Positions 8,670-21,300 of a DNA stretch of 39,724 nucleotides are shown here, piece after piece. The DNA is from Streptomyces hyderabadensis. Lineage in GTDB: Bacteria > Actinomycetota > Actinomycetes > Streptomycetales > Streptomycetaceae. Every line of letters starts with the position of its first letter. The stretch's first letter is position 1. The translations under genes were made by a program, and so were the position numbers. The stretch spans positions 1 through 39,724 of the forward strand of contig NZ_JAIOJZ010000061.1 in the NCBI RefSeq assembly GCF_020404845.1, written 5' to 3'. The notes beneath the pieces were generated by a model. It ran no database searches and had not been told where the DNA came from. It saw only the letters and a list, made by a program, of their open reading frames with translations.

Positions 8670-9347
8670 CTAGGGTGTGTCGTGCCGCTTCCGGGCGAGG
8701 GTGACGCCGTCGGCGAACGGCAGGAGGGCGATCTCCACCCGGTCGTCGCCGTGCACGAGATCGTTGAGTTCCCGTACCGCCCGGGTGTCGGGGTCCTGGG
8801 CGCCGGGGTCGAGGACCCGGCCGAAGAAGAGCGTGTTGTCGACGACCACCAGGCCGCCGGGGCACACCAGTTCCAGGGCGGCCTCGTAGTAGGCGACGTA
8901 GTTGCTCTTGTCGGCGTCGACGAAGGCCAGGTCGAAGCCGCCGGGGCCGGGCTCGCCCGAGGTGAGGCGGTGGAGCGTGTCCAGTGCGGGCCCGATCCGG
9001 ACGTCGATCCGGTCGGCGACGCCCGCCCGCTCCCAGTACGGCCGGCCGATGTCCGGCCACTTCTCCGTGATGTCGCAGGTCACCAGCCGGCCGTCGGACG
9101 GCAGCGCGCGGGCCATGCACAGCGCGCTGTACCCGGTGTAGGTCCCTATCTCCAGGACGTTGCGGGCGCCGTTCATGGCGACGAGGAGCGCCAGGAACTG
9201 CCCCTCCTCGGCCATCACCTGCATCGCCCGGCCGCCCGGCAGCGGGGTCGTCGCCTCCCGCAGCTCCCGCAGGACGTCGTCGTCCCGCAGGGAGACCTTC
9301 CGGACGTAGGACAGCAGGTCAGGTCCCGTGTCGAGCTGGCTTGCCAT
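8670..9347 (-). CDS. SAM-dependent O-methyltransferase, methoxymalonyl-ACP pathway (FkbG/Asm17-like)
   Basis: A 225-residue methyltransferase of the caffeoyl-CoA O-methyltransferase type. It probably methylates the hydroxyl of hydroxymalonyl-ACP to give methoxymalonyl-ACP. Motif I is VLEIGTYTGYS (64-74), and the metal/SAM acidic segment is VDADKSNY (143-150). The ATG at 9347 follows a G-rich stretch (GAGGGGGAA), 10 bases after the stop of the large PKS, so it is the last gene of the long minus-strand operon rather than part of the convergent methoxymalonate operon. The gene order dehydrogenase-ACP-dehydrogenase-FkbH-methyltransferase equals asm13-17. A post-PKS O-methyltransferase is the alternative, but this subfamily and context favour the extender role. 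Confidence 0.9.
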   Translation of the reverse strand: MASQLDTGPDLLSYVRKVSLRDDDVLRELREATTPLPGGRAMQVMAEEGQFLALLVAMNGARNVLEIGTYTGYSALCMARALPSDGRLVTCDITEKWPDIGRPYWERAGVADRIDVRIGPALDTLHRLTSGEPGPGGFDLAFVDADKSNYVAYYEAALELVCPGGLVVVDNTLFFGRVLDPGAQDPDTRAVRELNDLVHGDDRVEIALLPFADGVTLARKRHDTP

Positions 9348-9357
9348 GGGTTCCCCC

Positions 9358-12300
9358 TCAGTCGGCGTCCGCGGCCATGGCGGCACGCACCAGGTCCTCG
9401 ACGCTCATCGTCTTGATCGCTTCGGTTCGGTCCTCTGCGGCCTGTCCGTCCTCGCCGGGTGTCTCCCCGGCGAGTTCGAGCAGGGTGTCGAGCAGTCCCG
9501 CCTCGCGCAGGCGCTCCACGGGAATGGCGTGGACGAGGCGGCGTACGTCCTCGTCGTCGCCGTCGGCGTCGGCGGGTGCCGGGGCCGGTTCGGCCGGGTC
9601 CGCGAGCGCGGGCTCCAGTTCGGCCAGCAGGAACTCCGCCAGGACGGCCGCGTTGGGGTAGTCGAACATCAGCGTGGCGGGCAGCCTCAGGCCGGTGATC
9701 GACTGCAGCCGGTTGCGCAGGTCGATCGCCGCGAGCGAGTCCAGGCCCAGCTCGGTGAAGCCCCGGTGCGGGTCGATGGCGCGGGCCTCGGTGTGCCGCA
9801 CCGCGGCGACCTGTTCGCGGACCAGGTCGCGCACGGCCCGCTCGCGCTGTGCCGCGCCCAGTGGGGCGAGCTTCTTCTCCAGGGCCGCGGCACCGCCGCC
9901 GTCGGCCGGGGCGCTCTGGCCGAGTACGGTCCGGGCGATGGTCGGTGCCGCGGGGCGCAGCACCTCGCGCAGGAGCGGCGGAACCGGGACGGACGGGTCG
10001 AGCAGGGTGCTGTCGAGCAGCATCGGCACGGTGGCCGGCAGGCCGGAGGCGACGGCCTCGTCGAAGGCGGCACAGCCCTGTTCGTCGGTCATGGGGGGCA
10101 TGCCCCGCGAGCCGAGCTGGGCCAGGTCGGCGTCGGAGACCCCGCCGCCCATGCCGGTCGCGGTCGCCCACAGGCCGAAGGCCAGGGAGGTCGCGGGCAG
10201 TCCCTGTGCGGCGCGGTGTGCGGCGAGCGCCTCGACGAAGCGGTTGGCCGTCGCGTAGTTGGCCTGTCCGGCGGCCACCAGGAGTCCGGCGACCGAGGAG
10301 AACAGGACGAATGCCGACAGCGGCCGGTCCCGGGTCAGTTCGTGCAGGTGCCAGGCGCCGTCGGCCTTGGGCTTGAGGACGGCGTCCACGCGGTCGGGGG
10401 TGAGGGCGCCGACGAGTCCGTTGTCCATGACGCCGGCGGCGTGCACGACGGCGGTCACCGGGTGGGCGTCCAGCAGGGCGGCGACCGCCGCGCGGTCCGA
10501 GACGTCGCAGGCCACGAGGGACACCTGGCAGCCCAGCGCGGTCAGTTCGGCCCGCAGTTCCGCGGCGCCCTCGGCCGCCGGGCCGCGCCGGGAGGTCAGG
10601 ACGAGGGCGCCGACCTTGTGCTCGCGCGCCAGGTGGCGGGCCAGCAGGGCGCCCAGGCCGCTGGTGCCGCCGGTGACCAGCACGGTGTCCTCGGCGCCCC
10701 AGGGTGCGGTGCGCCCGCTCTCCTCGGCCACCGTGGTGAGCCGCGGCACACGGGCCTGGCTGCCGCGGACGGCGGCCTCCGGTTCCTCGGACCGGGCGAG
10801 GGCGGGCAGCAGGCGTGCGGCGCTCGCCGAGCCGTCGGTGTCGACCAGCAGGAACCTGCCGGGGTTCTCCTCCTGCGCGGAGCGCACCATGCCCCACAGT
10901 GCCGCCTGGACGAGGTCCGGCTGCTCCTCGGCGGTCACCGTGGCGGCCGAACGGGTGAGGATCATCAGCCGGGTCCGGTCGAGCCGCGGTTCGGCGAGCC
11001 AGCCCTGGAGGAGCGCGAGCAGCCGGTGCGCGCCGCCCCGCAGGGCCTCGGGGACGTCGCCGGGGGTGGCCGGGACCGGGTGGACGACCAGCTGTGGCGC
11101 GTCCTCGCCGCGGTCGAGCGCGGCGGTCAGGGCGGCCAGGTCCGCGTGGCGGGGCAGGGCGGGGTCCGTCCCCGGCGGTTCGGTGTCGCCGAGCACGGCC
11201 CAGCCGTCGGCGGCGGCCGACACGGCGCTGCCGAGCGGGAGCTGGTTCCAGCCCAGCCGGTACACGCTGTCGCTGTGCCGGGCGCCGACGTAGGCGTTGA
11301 GCGCGGCGTTGACCTTCTGCGCGGTCACCGGGAGGACCACCAGGGACTCCACGGTGGCGACCGGGGTGCCGGAGGGGTCGGAGAGCTCCAGGCGGACCGA
11401 GTCCGAACCGGCGCCGGAGGGGCCGGAGGCGGTGATCCGGACCCGGAGCCGGGCGGCGCCCACCGCGTGCACCGACACACCGGTCCACGCGAACGGCAGC
11501 TGGGTGCCGCCGACGTCCTGGGGGCGGCGGCCGTTCATGAAGTCGGTCGCGCTGAGCGCCGCGTCGAGGATCGAGGGGTGCAGCCGGAACCGCGCGGCCT
11601 CGCCGACGGCCTCGTCGGGCAGGGCCACCTCCGCGAAGGTCTCCTCGCCGCGCAGCCAGATGCCGCGCAGGCCCCGGAACATCGGGCCGTATCCGTACCC
11701 CTGGCTGGTCAGGTAGTCGTACACGTCGCTGATGTCGACCTCCTCGGCGTTCTCCGGGGGCCAGACGCCGGTGCCCACGCCGAAGGTCTCGGCCGCGGGC
11801 ACGGGCACGCCCTCGACCGCGAGCACGCCGGTGGCGTGCAGCGTCCAGGGGATGTCGGGGGCCGCGTCCTCCATGCGCGAGTAGATCCTCAGGCTCCGTT
11901 CACCGGCGGCGTCCGCGGGGTCGACGACGGCCTGGATCTGGATGCCGCCGGACGGCGGGAGCGGCATGACCGCCTCGATGGTCAGCTCCTTGACCACGTC
12001 GCAGCCGACCTCCTCGCCGGCGCGAACGGCCAGTTCCACATAGCCGGTGCCGGGCATGAGGACCGTGCCGAGCGCGTCGTGGTCGGCCAGCCAGGCGTGG
12101 GTGCGCAGGGAGATCCGGCCGGTCAGCGTGACCGCCCCGGTGTCCGGGGAGACGACGACGCCGGCGAGCAGCGGGTGGCCCGCCAGCCGCAGGCCGACCG
12201 AGGCGGCGTCCGCCGCGTCCTCGGCGGGGCCCTCCAGCCAGTAGCGGGTGCGCTGGAAGGGGTAGGTGGGCAGGTCGACCCGGCGGGCGCCGGTGCCGGT

Positions 12301-15300
12301 GAGGACCGGGGACCAGTCGGCCGGGAGGCCGGCGGTGAACTGCTCGGCCAGCGAGGTCAGGAAGCGGTCCAGGCCGCCGTCGTCGCGGCGCAGCGTGCCG
12401 GACACGGTGGCGGTGCCGGCCCCGTCCGCCTCCACGCACTCCGCGAGGCCGACGGTGAGGACGGGGTGCGGGCTGATCTCCACGAAGGCGTCGTGCCCGG
12501 CTTCGAGGAGGGTGCGTACGGTCTCCTCGAACCGCACGGTCTGCCGCAGGTTGCGGTACCAGTAGGCGGCGTCCAGGCCTGCGGTGTCCAGGAGCCCGGC
12601 GGTCACGGTGGAGTGGAACGGCACCGTGCCGGCGCCGGGTGCCACGTCCGCGAGCTCGGCGAGCAGTTCCTGCTCGATCTCCTCCACGAACACCGAGTGC
12701 GAGGCGTAGTCGACGGGGATCCTGCGGTACCTGACCCCGTCGGCCTTCAGCCGCTGTCCGAACTCCTCCAGGGCCTGCTCGCCGCCCGCGACGACGGCCG
12801 AGCGCGGCCCGTTGACCGTGGCCAGCTCCAGCGTGCCCGCCCAGTCGGCGAGGCGTCCTGTCACCTCCTCGGCGGGCAGGGCGACGGACATCATCCCGCC
12901 CTTGCCCGCCAGCTTCCGGCGGATGAGGGCGCTGCGCAGCGCCACCACGCGGGCGCCGTCGCGCAGCGACAGGCCGCCGGCCACGCAGGCGGCGGCGATC
13001 TCGCCCTGCGAGTGGCCCACGACCGCGGCGGGTTCGACGCCGAAGGAGCGCCACAGCTCGGCGAGGGACACCATCACGGCCCACAGCACCGGCTGGACGA
13101 CGTCCACATCGGTGAGGGGCGGCGCACCGGTGTCACCGCGCAGGACGGCGTACGGGTCCCAGGTGACGAATTCGGTGAGCACGTCGGCGCACTCGGCCAT
13201 CCGGCGGGCGAACACCGGGGACTCGTCGAGCAGTTGTACGGCCATCCCGGCCCACTGCGAGCCCTGGCCGGGGAAGACGAACACCGGGCGGCTGCGGCCG
13301 GCCGCCGCCACCGACCGGACGACGGCGTCGTGCGGTTCGCCCGCGGCGAGCGCGGCCAGTGCCTCGTCCAGTGCGGCCGCGTCACGTGCGACGACGACCG
13401 CCCGGTGGTCGAACAGGCCACGGCCGGTGACGAGGGAGTGGGCCAGGTCCACCGGCTCGGCCGTGCCGAGCCGCGCGCGGAGCCGCTCCGCCTGGGCGGC
13501 CAGTGCCTGCGGGCTCTTCGCCGACAGCGGCACGGGCAGGGCCGGTGGGGCGAGGGGCGCACCGGTGCGGGGCTCGGGGGCGGCCGCCTCTTCCAGGACG
13601 ACGTGGGCGTTGGTGCCGCTGAGCCCGAACGACGACACCGCGGCGCGGCGCGGCCGCCCGGTTTCCGGCCAGGGCCGTTCCTCGGTGAGCAGCCGGACGT
13701 CGCCGGAGTCCCAGTCGACCTGCGGGGTGGGCTCGTCGACGTGCAGGGTGCGGGGCAGGACGGCGTTGCGCAGTGCCATCACCATCTTGATGACACCGCC
13801 CACCCCGGCCGCGGCCTGGGCGTGCCCGATGTTCGACTTCAGCGAACCCAGCCACAGCGGCCGGTCCGCGGGCCGCTCCTGACCGTAGGTCGCCAGCAGC
13901 GCCTGCGCCTCGATCGGGTCGCCGAGCCGGGTGCCGGTGCCGTGCGCCTCGACGACGTCCACCTCGCCGGCGCCCACCCCGGCGGCGGCCAGCGCCTGCC
14001 GGATGACCCGCTGCTGGGCCGGACCGCTGGGCGCGGTCAGCCCGTTGGAGGCACCGTCCTGGTTGATCGCGGAACCCTTGACGACCGCGAGCACCTGGTG
14101 ACCGTTGCGCCGCGCGTCCGACAGCCGCTCCAGCAGCAGCATGCCGACGCCCTCGGCGTACGCGGTGCCGTCGGCGGACGCGGAGAAGGCCTTGCACCGG
14201 CCGTCCGGGGACAGTCCGCGTTGCTGGCTGAGGTCGACGATCGGCTTCATGGTCGACATGACGGTGACGCCGCCGGCGAGCGCCATGGAGACCTCGCCCT
14301 GGCGCAGCGCCTGGCTCGCCATGTGCAGCGCGACCAGCGACGAGGAGCACGCGGTGTCCACGGTGACGCCCGGCCCCTCCAGACCGAGCAGGTAGGCGAC
14401 GCGGCCCGAGGCGATGCTGCCGGCGCTGCCGTTGGCGAGGTAGCCCGCCAGGTCGTCGTCGACCTTACGGAACCGGGTGCCGTAGTCGTTGTACATGACA
14501 CCGGCGTAGATGCCGGTGCGGCTGCCGCGCTGTCCGGCCGGGTCCAGACCCGCGACCTCGAACGCCTCCCACGCGGCCTCCAGCAGCAGGCGCTGCTGCG
14601 GGTCCATGGCCAGTGCCTCGCGCGGCATGATGCCGAAGAACTCGGGGTCGAAGTCGGCGGCGTCGTAAAGGAATCCGCCTGCCCGCACATAGGTGTGGCC
14701 GGGACGGCCGGGTTCGGGGTCGTGGGTGCCCGTGATGTCCCAGCCGCGGTCCTGCGGGAAGTCGGAGATGGCGTCCTGGCCGCGCCTGACCAGTTCCCAC
14801 AGGTCGTCGGCGGACCGGACCCCGCCGGGGTAGCGGCAGCCGATGCCGACGATCGCGATCGGCTCGTCGGTGCCGACCGGGGCCGCGGCGGGTACCCGGG
14901 CCGCCTCGGCGACCGGGTCCGGGCCGCCCGCGAACTGCGCGGCGATGTGCTCGGCGATGGCCTGTGGGGTGGGGTGGTCGAAGACCAGGGTCGCCGGCAG
15001 TTGGAGGCCGGTCTCCGTGTTGAGCAGGTTGCGCAGCTCCACCGCGGCCAGCGAGTCGAAGCCCAGGTCGCGGAACGCCTTGGCGGGCTCGACCCGGTCG
15101 GCGCCGGCGTGCCCGAGGACCGTCGCGGCGTGACGGCGCACGAGGTCCAGCAGGAACCGCTCGTTCTCCGCGCCGGTGCGCCCGGCGAGCCGGTCCCGCA
15201 GGGAGCGTGCGGCGGCCCGGTCGGCGGTGCGGGCGACCCGGCGGGCACCGCCCTTGCCCAGGCCCCGCAGCAGGGCGGGCAGTTCGGTGCCGCGGGCGCC

Positions 15301-18300
15301 CAGTGCGGCCGGGTCGACGCGCAGGGGCACGGCGAGCGCGGTGTCGGCCGCCAGTGCGGCGTCGAACAGGGCCAGTGCCTGCTCGACCGTGAGGGCGGGC
15401 AGGCCGAGGCGGCGCATCCGTTCGAGGTCCGCGTCGGTGAGCGCGCCGCCGAGCCCGGTGTCCAGGGCCCACATGCCGTAGGCCAGCGCGGTCGCGGGCA
15501 GTCCCGCGGCCCGCCGGTCGAGCGCGAGGGCGTCCAGGAAGACGTTCGCGGCGGCGTATCCGCCCTGTCCCTCGGCGAGGACGAGACCGCCGGCCGAGGA
15601 CAGCAGGACGAACGCGGCCAGCTCCAGGTCCCGGGTCAGCTCGTGCAGGTGCCAGGCGCCGTCCGCCTTGGGTGCCAGTACGGCGTCCAGACGCGCGTCG
15701 GTCAGGGTGCCGACGAGCCCGGCGTCGGCGACCCCGGCGGCGTGCACGACCGCGGTGAGCGGCCGGTCCGCGGGAACCCCGGCGAGCAGCCCGGCGAGGG
15801 CCGCGCGGTCCCCGACGTCGCACGCGGCGACGTCGACCTGCGCGCCCAGCGCGGTCAGCTCGTCCCGGAGCGCGCCGGCGCCCGGGGTGTCCGGACCGCG
15901 CCGCCCGGTCAGCAGCAGCCGCCGGACCCCGTGCCGGGTCACCAGGTGGCGGGCGATCAGCGCGCCGAGCCCACCGAGCCCGCCGGTGACCAGGACGGTG
16001 CCGTCCGGGTCCCAGTCGACGGGCGGGGCGGACCGCTCCGCGGTGACCAGCCTCGGGATCCACCACTCCCCGCCGCGCAGGGCGATCTCCGGCTCGCCGC
16101 AGCCGGCCGCGGCAACCAGGTCCGCGTCCGGGGTGTCCCGGTCGTCGGTGTCGACGAGCACGAACCGGCCGGGGTGCTCGGCCTGCGCAGCCCGCACCAG
16201 GCCCCACACCGGCGCCTGGGTGAGGTCGGGGCGCTCTCCGTCGGCGACGGCGACGGCCCGGTGTGTGACGATCGCGACCGGCGCGCCCGCGGGCCCGGAC
16301 AGCCGGTCCCTCAGCTCGGCCAGGACCGCGGCGGCGACGGAGCGCACCGCGTCGGGCAGCGCGCCGTCCCCGGCGGGCACGTGGAGGACCTCCACCTCGC
16401 CCGGCGCCGGGGCGGCACTGTGCCTGCGCCAGCCCACCGTGCGCAGCGGCTCACCGGTCCGCGGCCGGCTCGCCGCGAGACGGTCGGCGGACACCGGACG
16501 GGATGTGAGGGAGGCGACGAAGGCGACGGGCTGTCCCTCCGTGTCCGCCACGGCTATCTCGGAGACCTCCTCGCCCCGGATCGGCCGGATCCGCACCCGC
16601 AGGGCGTCCGCACCGGCCGCGTACAGGGCGACACCGTTCCAGGAGAAGGGCAGCAGCGTGTCCTCGCCGCCGCCGAGCAGGTCGGCGTGCATGGCCGCGT
16701 CGAGCAGCGCCGGGTGCAGCCCGTACCGCGGGGCGTCGGACCGGGCGGCCCCGTCGAGCGCGACCTCGGCGTACACGTCCTGCCCGTGCCGCCAGGCGGC
16801 CTTGAGCCCCTGGAACGCCGGACCGTAGTGGTAACCCCGGTCGCGCAGCCGCTCGTAGGCCTCGCTCACGTCGACGGCCTCCGCTCCGGCGGGCGGCCAC
16901 TGCGCCAGGTCGAAGGCGGCCGGTGCCGTGTCGGCGGCGAGCAGTCCGCTCGCGTGCCGGACCCAGCCGTCGGCGTCCCGGGAGTGCACGGTGACCGGCC
17001 GGGACCCGTCGGCGCCGGCGGGCCCGACGACGACCCGGACCGGCACGCCGCCCTGCCGGGGGAGGATCAGCGGCGCCTGCAGGGTCAGTTCGGTCAGCCC
17101 ACCGCAGCCCGCCTCGTCGGCGGCGCGCAGCGCCAGCTCCACGAAGGCCGTGCCCGGGAGGAGGACGTCGCCGAGCACCTCGTGGTCGGCGACCCAGGGC
17201 TGCGTACCGGCCGACAGCCGGCCGCTCAGCACCAGTTCCCCCGAGTCCGGGGAGAGCACGGCCGCGCTCAGCACGGGGTGGTCGACACCGTCGACACCCA
17301 AGGTCCCGAGGTCACCGACGCCGGCCGGCACGTCGATCCAGTACCGCTCGTGCTGGAAGGCGTAGGTGGGCAGCTCCACCCGCCGCGCCCCGGTGCCCGC
17401 GTAGAACGCGGCCCAGTCCACGGCGACACCCAGGGCATGCACCCGGCCCAGGGCGCCCACCGCCTCCAGCACCTCGTCACGGTCGCGTCGTGAGGCGGCC
17501 ACCGCCGTGCACACCTCACCCGTCAAGGGCGCCAGCACCGCATCCGGCCCCAACTCCACCGCCGACACCACACCCCGACGGCCCAACTCCACCACCGCGT
17601 CGGCGAAACGCACCGTGGCACGGACCTGGCCCACCCAGTACGCCGGATCGGTGAGATCGGCGTCGGGCGCGACGGTGGAAGCGATCGACAACCGCGGCTC
17701 GCTGTAGGTGAGTTCGCGGGCGACCGCCTCGAAGTCGGCCAGCATCGGCTCCATCAGCGGGGAGTGGAAGGCGTGGGAGACCCGCAGACGCCGGGTGCGA
17801 CGGTCGGCGAACTGCTCCGCCACCGCAAGAACGGCCTTCTCCTCACCCGACAACACCACCGAGCCCGGCGCGTTGACCGCCGCCAACGACACCTCATCGC
17901 CCAGGTGCGGTGCGACCTCGTCTTCGGTGGCTTCGACCGCGACCATCGCACCACCCTCGGGCAATGCGTCCATCAACCGGCCCCGCGCCGCCACCAGACG
18001 CGCCGCATCCTCCAACGACCACACCCCGGCCACATACGCAGCCGTCAGCTCACCGATCGAGTGACCCACCAGCACATCCGGCGTGACACCCCACGACTCC
18101 CACAGGCGGAACAGGGCGCTCTCGAACGCGAACAACGCAGCCTGCGTGAACACCGTCCGCTCCAGCAACCCCGCGTCCTCACCCCACACCACCTCCCGCA
18201 ACGGACGCTCCAGATACCGATCCAGCTCCACCACCGCGGCATCGAACGCCTCCGCGAACACCGGGAACGACGCGTACAACTCCCGGCCCATCCCCAGCCG

Positions 18301-21300
18301 CTGCGCACCCTGACCCGAGAACAGGAACGCCGTCCTGCCCTCCCGGACGGGGCCCGTGGCCGTGCCGAGCGTGTCCAGCGCGGTCAGCAGGTGGTCCCGG
18401 CTCGTGCCGACGACGACCGCCCGGTGCTCCAGCGCGGCGCGGGTCGTGGCCAGGGACAGGCCGATGTCCGCCGGGTGCAGTTCCGGCCGCTCCTCGACGT
18501 AGGACCGCAGCCGCCGGGCCTGTGCCCGCAGCGCCTCGGGGGTGGCGCCGGAGACCGGCCAGGCCACCGGGTGGGCCGGCGCGGGACGTTCGGTGGACGT
18601 GGGTGTGGCATCGTCCGCGGGCGGCGCCTGTTCGAGGAGCACATGGGCGTTGGTGCCGCTGATGCCGAACGAGGACACGCCCGCGCGCCGCGGACGGTCC
18701 CCGGCCGCCCACTCCCGCGCCTCGGTCAGCAGGCGCACCTCGCCCGCCGACCAGTCCACCTGCTCCGACGGCTCGTCGGCGTGCAGCGTCCGGGGCAGGA
18801 CACCGTGCCGCATGGCCATCACCATCTTGATGACCCCGCCCACACCGGCGGCGGCCTGGGCGTGCCCGATGTTCGACTTGAGCGAACCCAGCCACAGCGG
18901 CCGGTCCTCGGTGCGGTTCTGCCCGTAGACCTCCAGGAGCGCCTGGGCCTCGATCGGGTCGCCGAGCGTGGTGCCGGTGCCGTGGCCCTCCACCGCGTCG
19001 ACGTCGGTGGCGCCGAGGCCGGCGTCGGCGAGCGCCTGCCGGATCACGCGCTGCTGCGCCGTCCCGTTGGGTGCGGTGAGCCCGTTGGAGGCGCCGTCCT
19101 GGTTGATCGCCGAACCCTTGACCACCGCCAGTACCCGGTGGCCGTTGCGGCGGGCGTCGGAGAGGCGCTCCAGAACGAGCACGCCGACGCCTTCGGACCA
19201 GCCGGTGCCGTCGGCGTCCGCGCCGAACGACTTGCAGCGGCCGTCGGCGGCGAGGCCGCCCTGTCTGCTCATGTCGACGAAGGTGTCCGGTGTGGACATC
19301 ACGGTCACACCACCGGCCAGGGCCAGCCCGCACTCGCCACGGGCCAGCGCACGGGCCGCCCAGTGCAGGGCGACCAGCGAGGAGGAGCAGGCGGTGTCCA
19401 CGGTGACGGCGGGGCCTTCGAGGCCGAGGGCGTAGGCGACCCGGCCGGAGACGACGCTGGCGAGGCTGCCGTTGCCGTGGTAGGCGGCGAGGTCCTCGGG
19501 CAGCGGGCCCAGGCGCAGGCCCCAGTCGTGGTACATGACGCCGGCGAACACTCCGGTGTCGCTGCCCTTCACCGAGGCCGGGTCGATCCCGGAGCGTTCG
19601 AAGGCCTCCCAGGCGGTCTCCAGCAGCAGGCGCTGCTGGGGGTCCATGGCCTGCGCCTCGCGCGGCCCGATGCGGAAGAAGGCCGGGTCGAACTCGGCGG
19701 CGCCGTCGAGGAATCCGCCCTCGCGGGCGAGGCTCTTGCCCGGGGTGCCCGGCTTGTCGTCGTACAGGTCGGTGGGCCAGCCGCGGTCCGTGGGGAAGGG
19801 GGTGACGGCGTCGGCGCCGGCCGCAACCAGCCGCCACAGGTCGTCGGGCGACTCGACGCCGCCCGGGTAGCGGCAGGCCATGCCGATGATGGCAACGGGT
19901 TCGGAGGGGTCGACCGGGCCGGTGGCGCGGGCGGTGGTGGCCTCGGTGACGCCGAGCTTGGCGGCGAGATGGGCGGCCAGCGCGGCGGGGGTCGGGTGGT
20001 CGAAGGTCAGGGTCGCGCCGAGGCGGAGGCCGGTGGCGGTGTTCAGGCGGTTGCGCAGTTCGACGGAGGCGAGGGAGTCGAAGCCGGACTCGGAGAAGGC
20101 GCGTGCCGGGCTGATCGCGGAGCCGTCCGGGTGGCCGAGGACGACGGCGGTCTCGGCGCGGACCAGGTCGAGCAGGGAGTCCGGGGTGAACTCGGCGGGC
20201 CCGGGCCGGGTGGCGGGTGCCGTCGCGGCCCGGCGGCGCGGGCGGCCGGTGGTGTCCCGCAGCAGGGCCGGGGCGTCGTCGCCGTGGCGGGCGCTCCGGT
20301 CGAGGCGTACCGGTACGACGGCCGGGGCGGTGCCCGCCGCGGTGCGGTCCAGCAGGGCGAGGTTGTCCTCGACGCCGAGCGGGACGAGGCCGGTCCTGGC
20401 GATGCGGGCGAGTGCCGTGCGGTCCAGCCCGGCGGCCATGCCGTCGGCTCCGGCCCATGGGCCCCAGGCCAGGGAGACGGCGGGCAGGCCGTCGGCGCGG
20501 CGCCGCTCGGCCAGGGCGTCCAGGAAGGCGTTGGCGGCGGCGTAGTTGGCTTGTCCGGCGCCGTCGAGGAGGGCGGCCGTGGAGGAGAACAGGACGAACG
20601 CCGACAGGTCGTGGCCGCGGGTGAGTTCGTGCAGGTTCCAGGCGCCGTCGATCTTGGGGCGCAGCACGCTCTCGAGGCGCTCGGGGGTGAGGGTGTCGAG
20701 GAGCCCGTCGTCGAGCGTGCCGGCGGCGTGGACGACGGCCGTCACCGGGTGGTCCGCCAGCAGCTCCGCCAATGCCTCGCGGTCGGCGACGTCCACGGCC
20801 GCGACCGTCACGTCGGCGCCGAGCGCGGTCAGTTCCTCGCGCAGGGCGGTGCCGCCGCCGCGGCGGCCGATCAGCAGCAGCCTGCGGACGCCGTGGGCGG
20901 CGACGAGGTGCCGGGCGAGGTGTCCGCCGAGGCCGCCGGTGCCGCCGGTGATCAGGACGTGGGAGTGCGGGCCCCACGGGGTCTCGGCCTCCGGTTGCCG
21001 CAGGGGGGCGAGACGCGGTACGAGGATCCGGCCGTCGCGGATGGCCGCCTCGGGTTCCCCGGCGGCGACCACGGCGGCCAGCAGGGCGTCGGTGTCGGGG
21101 GTGTCGGCGTCGACGTCCACGAGCACGAACCGGCCGGGGTGTTCGGCCTGCGCGGCGCGCACCAGGCCCCACACCGGTGCCTGTGCGGGGTCGGCGCCGG
21201 TGCCGTCCGTGTCGACCGCTGCCCGGGTGACGACGACGAGCGGTCCGTTCTCCGGGCGGTCCTGGAGCGCGGCGAGCGTGCGGTGGAGGATGTGCCTGGC

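Larger units (their letters stand above)
14930..19905 (-). other. PKS module 2: KS-AT(malonyl)-DH-KR-ACP
   Basis: KS Cys1977 in DTACSSS. AT Ser2420 (GHSIGE) and HAFH 2515-2518 indicate malonyl-CoA. DH His2712 (HEVLGDVLLP) and Asp2873 (HPALLD) are intact. The KR keeps Tyr3254 (GGYAAAN), but the LDD position reads Ala-Asp-Ala (15721-15729), so its stereochemical type cannot be called from the usual motif. No A-type Trp is seen in the segment before the catalytic Tyr. The ACP Ser is 3422. Expected outcome: a second C=C bond. Confidence 0.9.

Noticed and set aside
17100..17200. Possible inactive DH in module 2 because the leading segment reads QPWVADHE rather than HPWL
   Set aside because: The catalytic His with the HxxxGxxxxP spacing (HEVLGDVLLP) and the partner Asp in HPALLD are intact.
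9328..17493. A 2721-codon open frame on the + strand opposite the large PKS, and similar long antisense frames at 697-5103, 17764-22179, 22591-25581 and 35341-39051
   Set aside because: They mirror PKS coding DNA of very high GC content, where stop codons are rare in several frames. Their translations are low-complexity Gly/Arg/Ala-rich and show no domain motifs, while the minus frames carry complete catalytic motifs.
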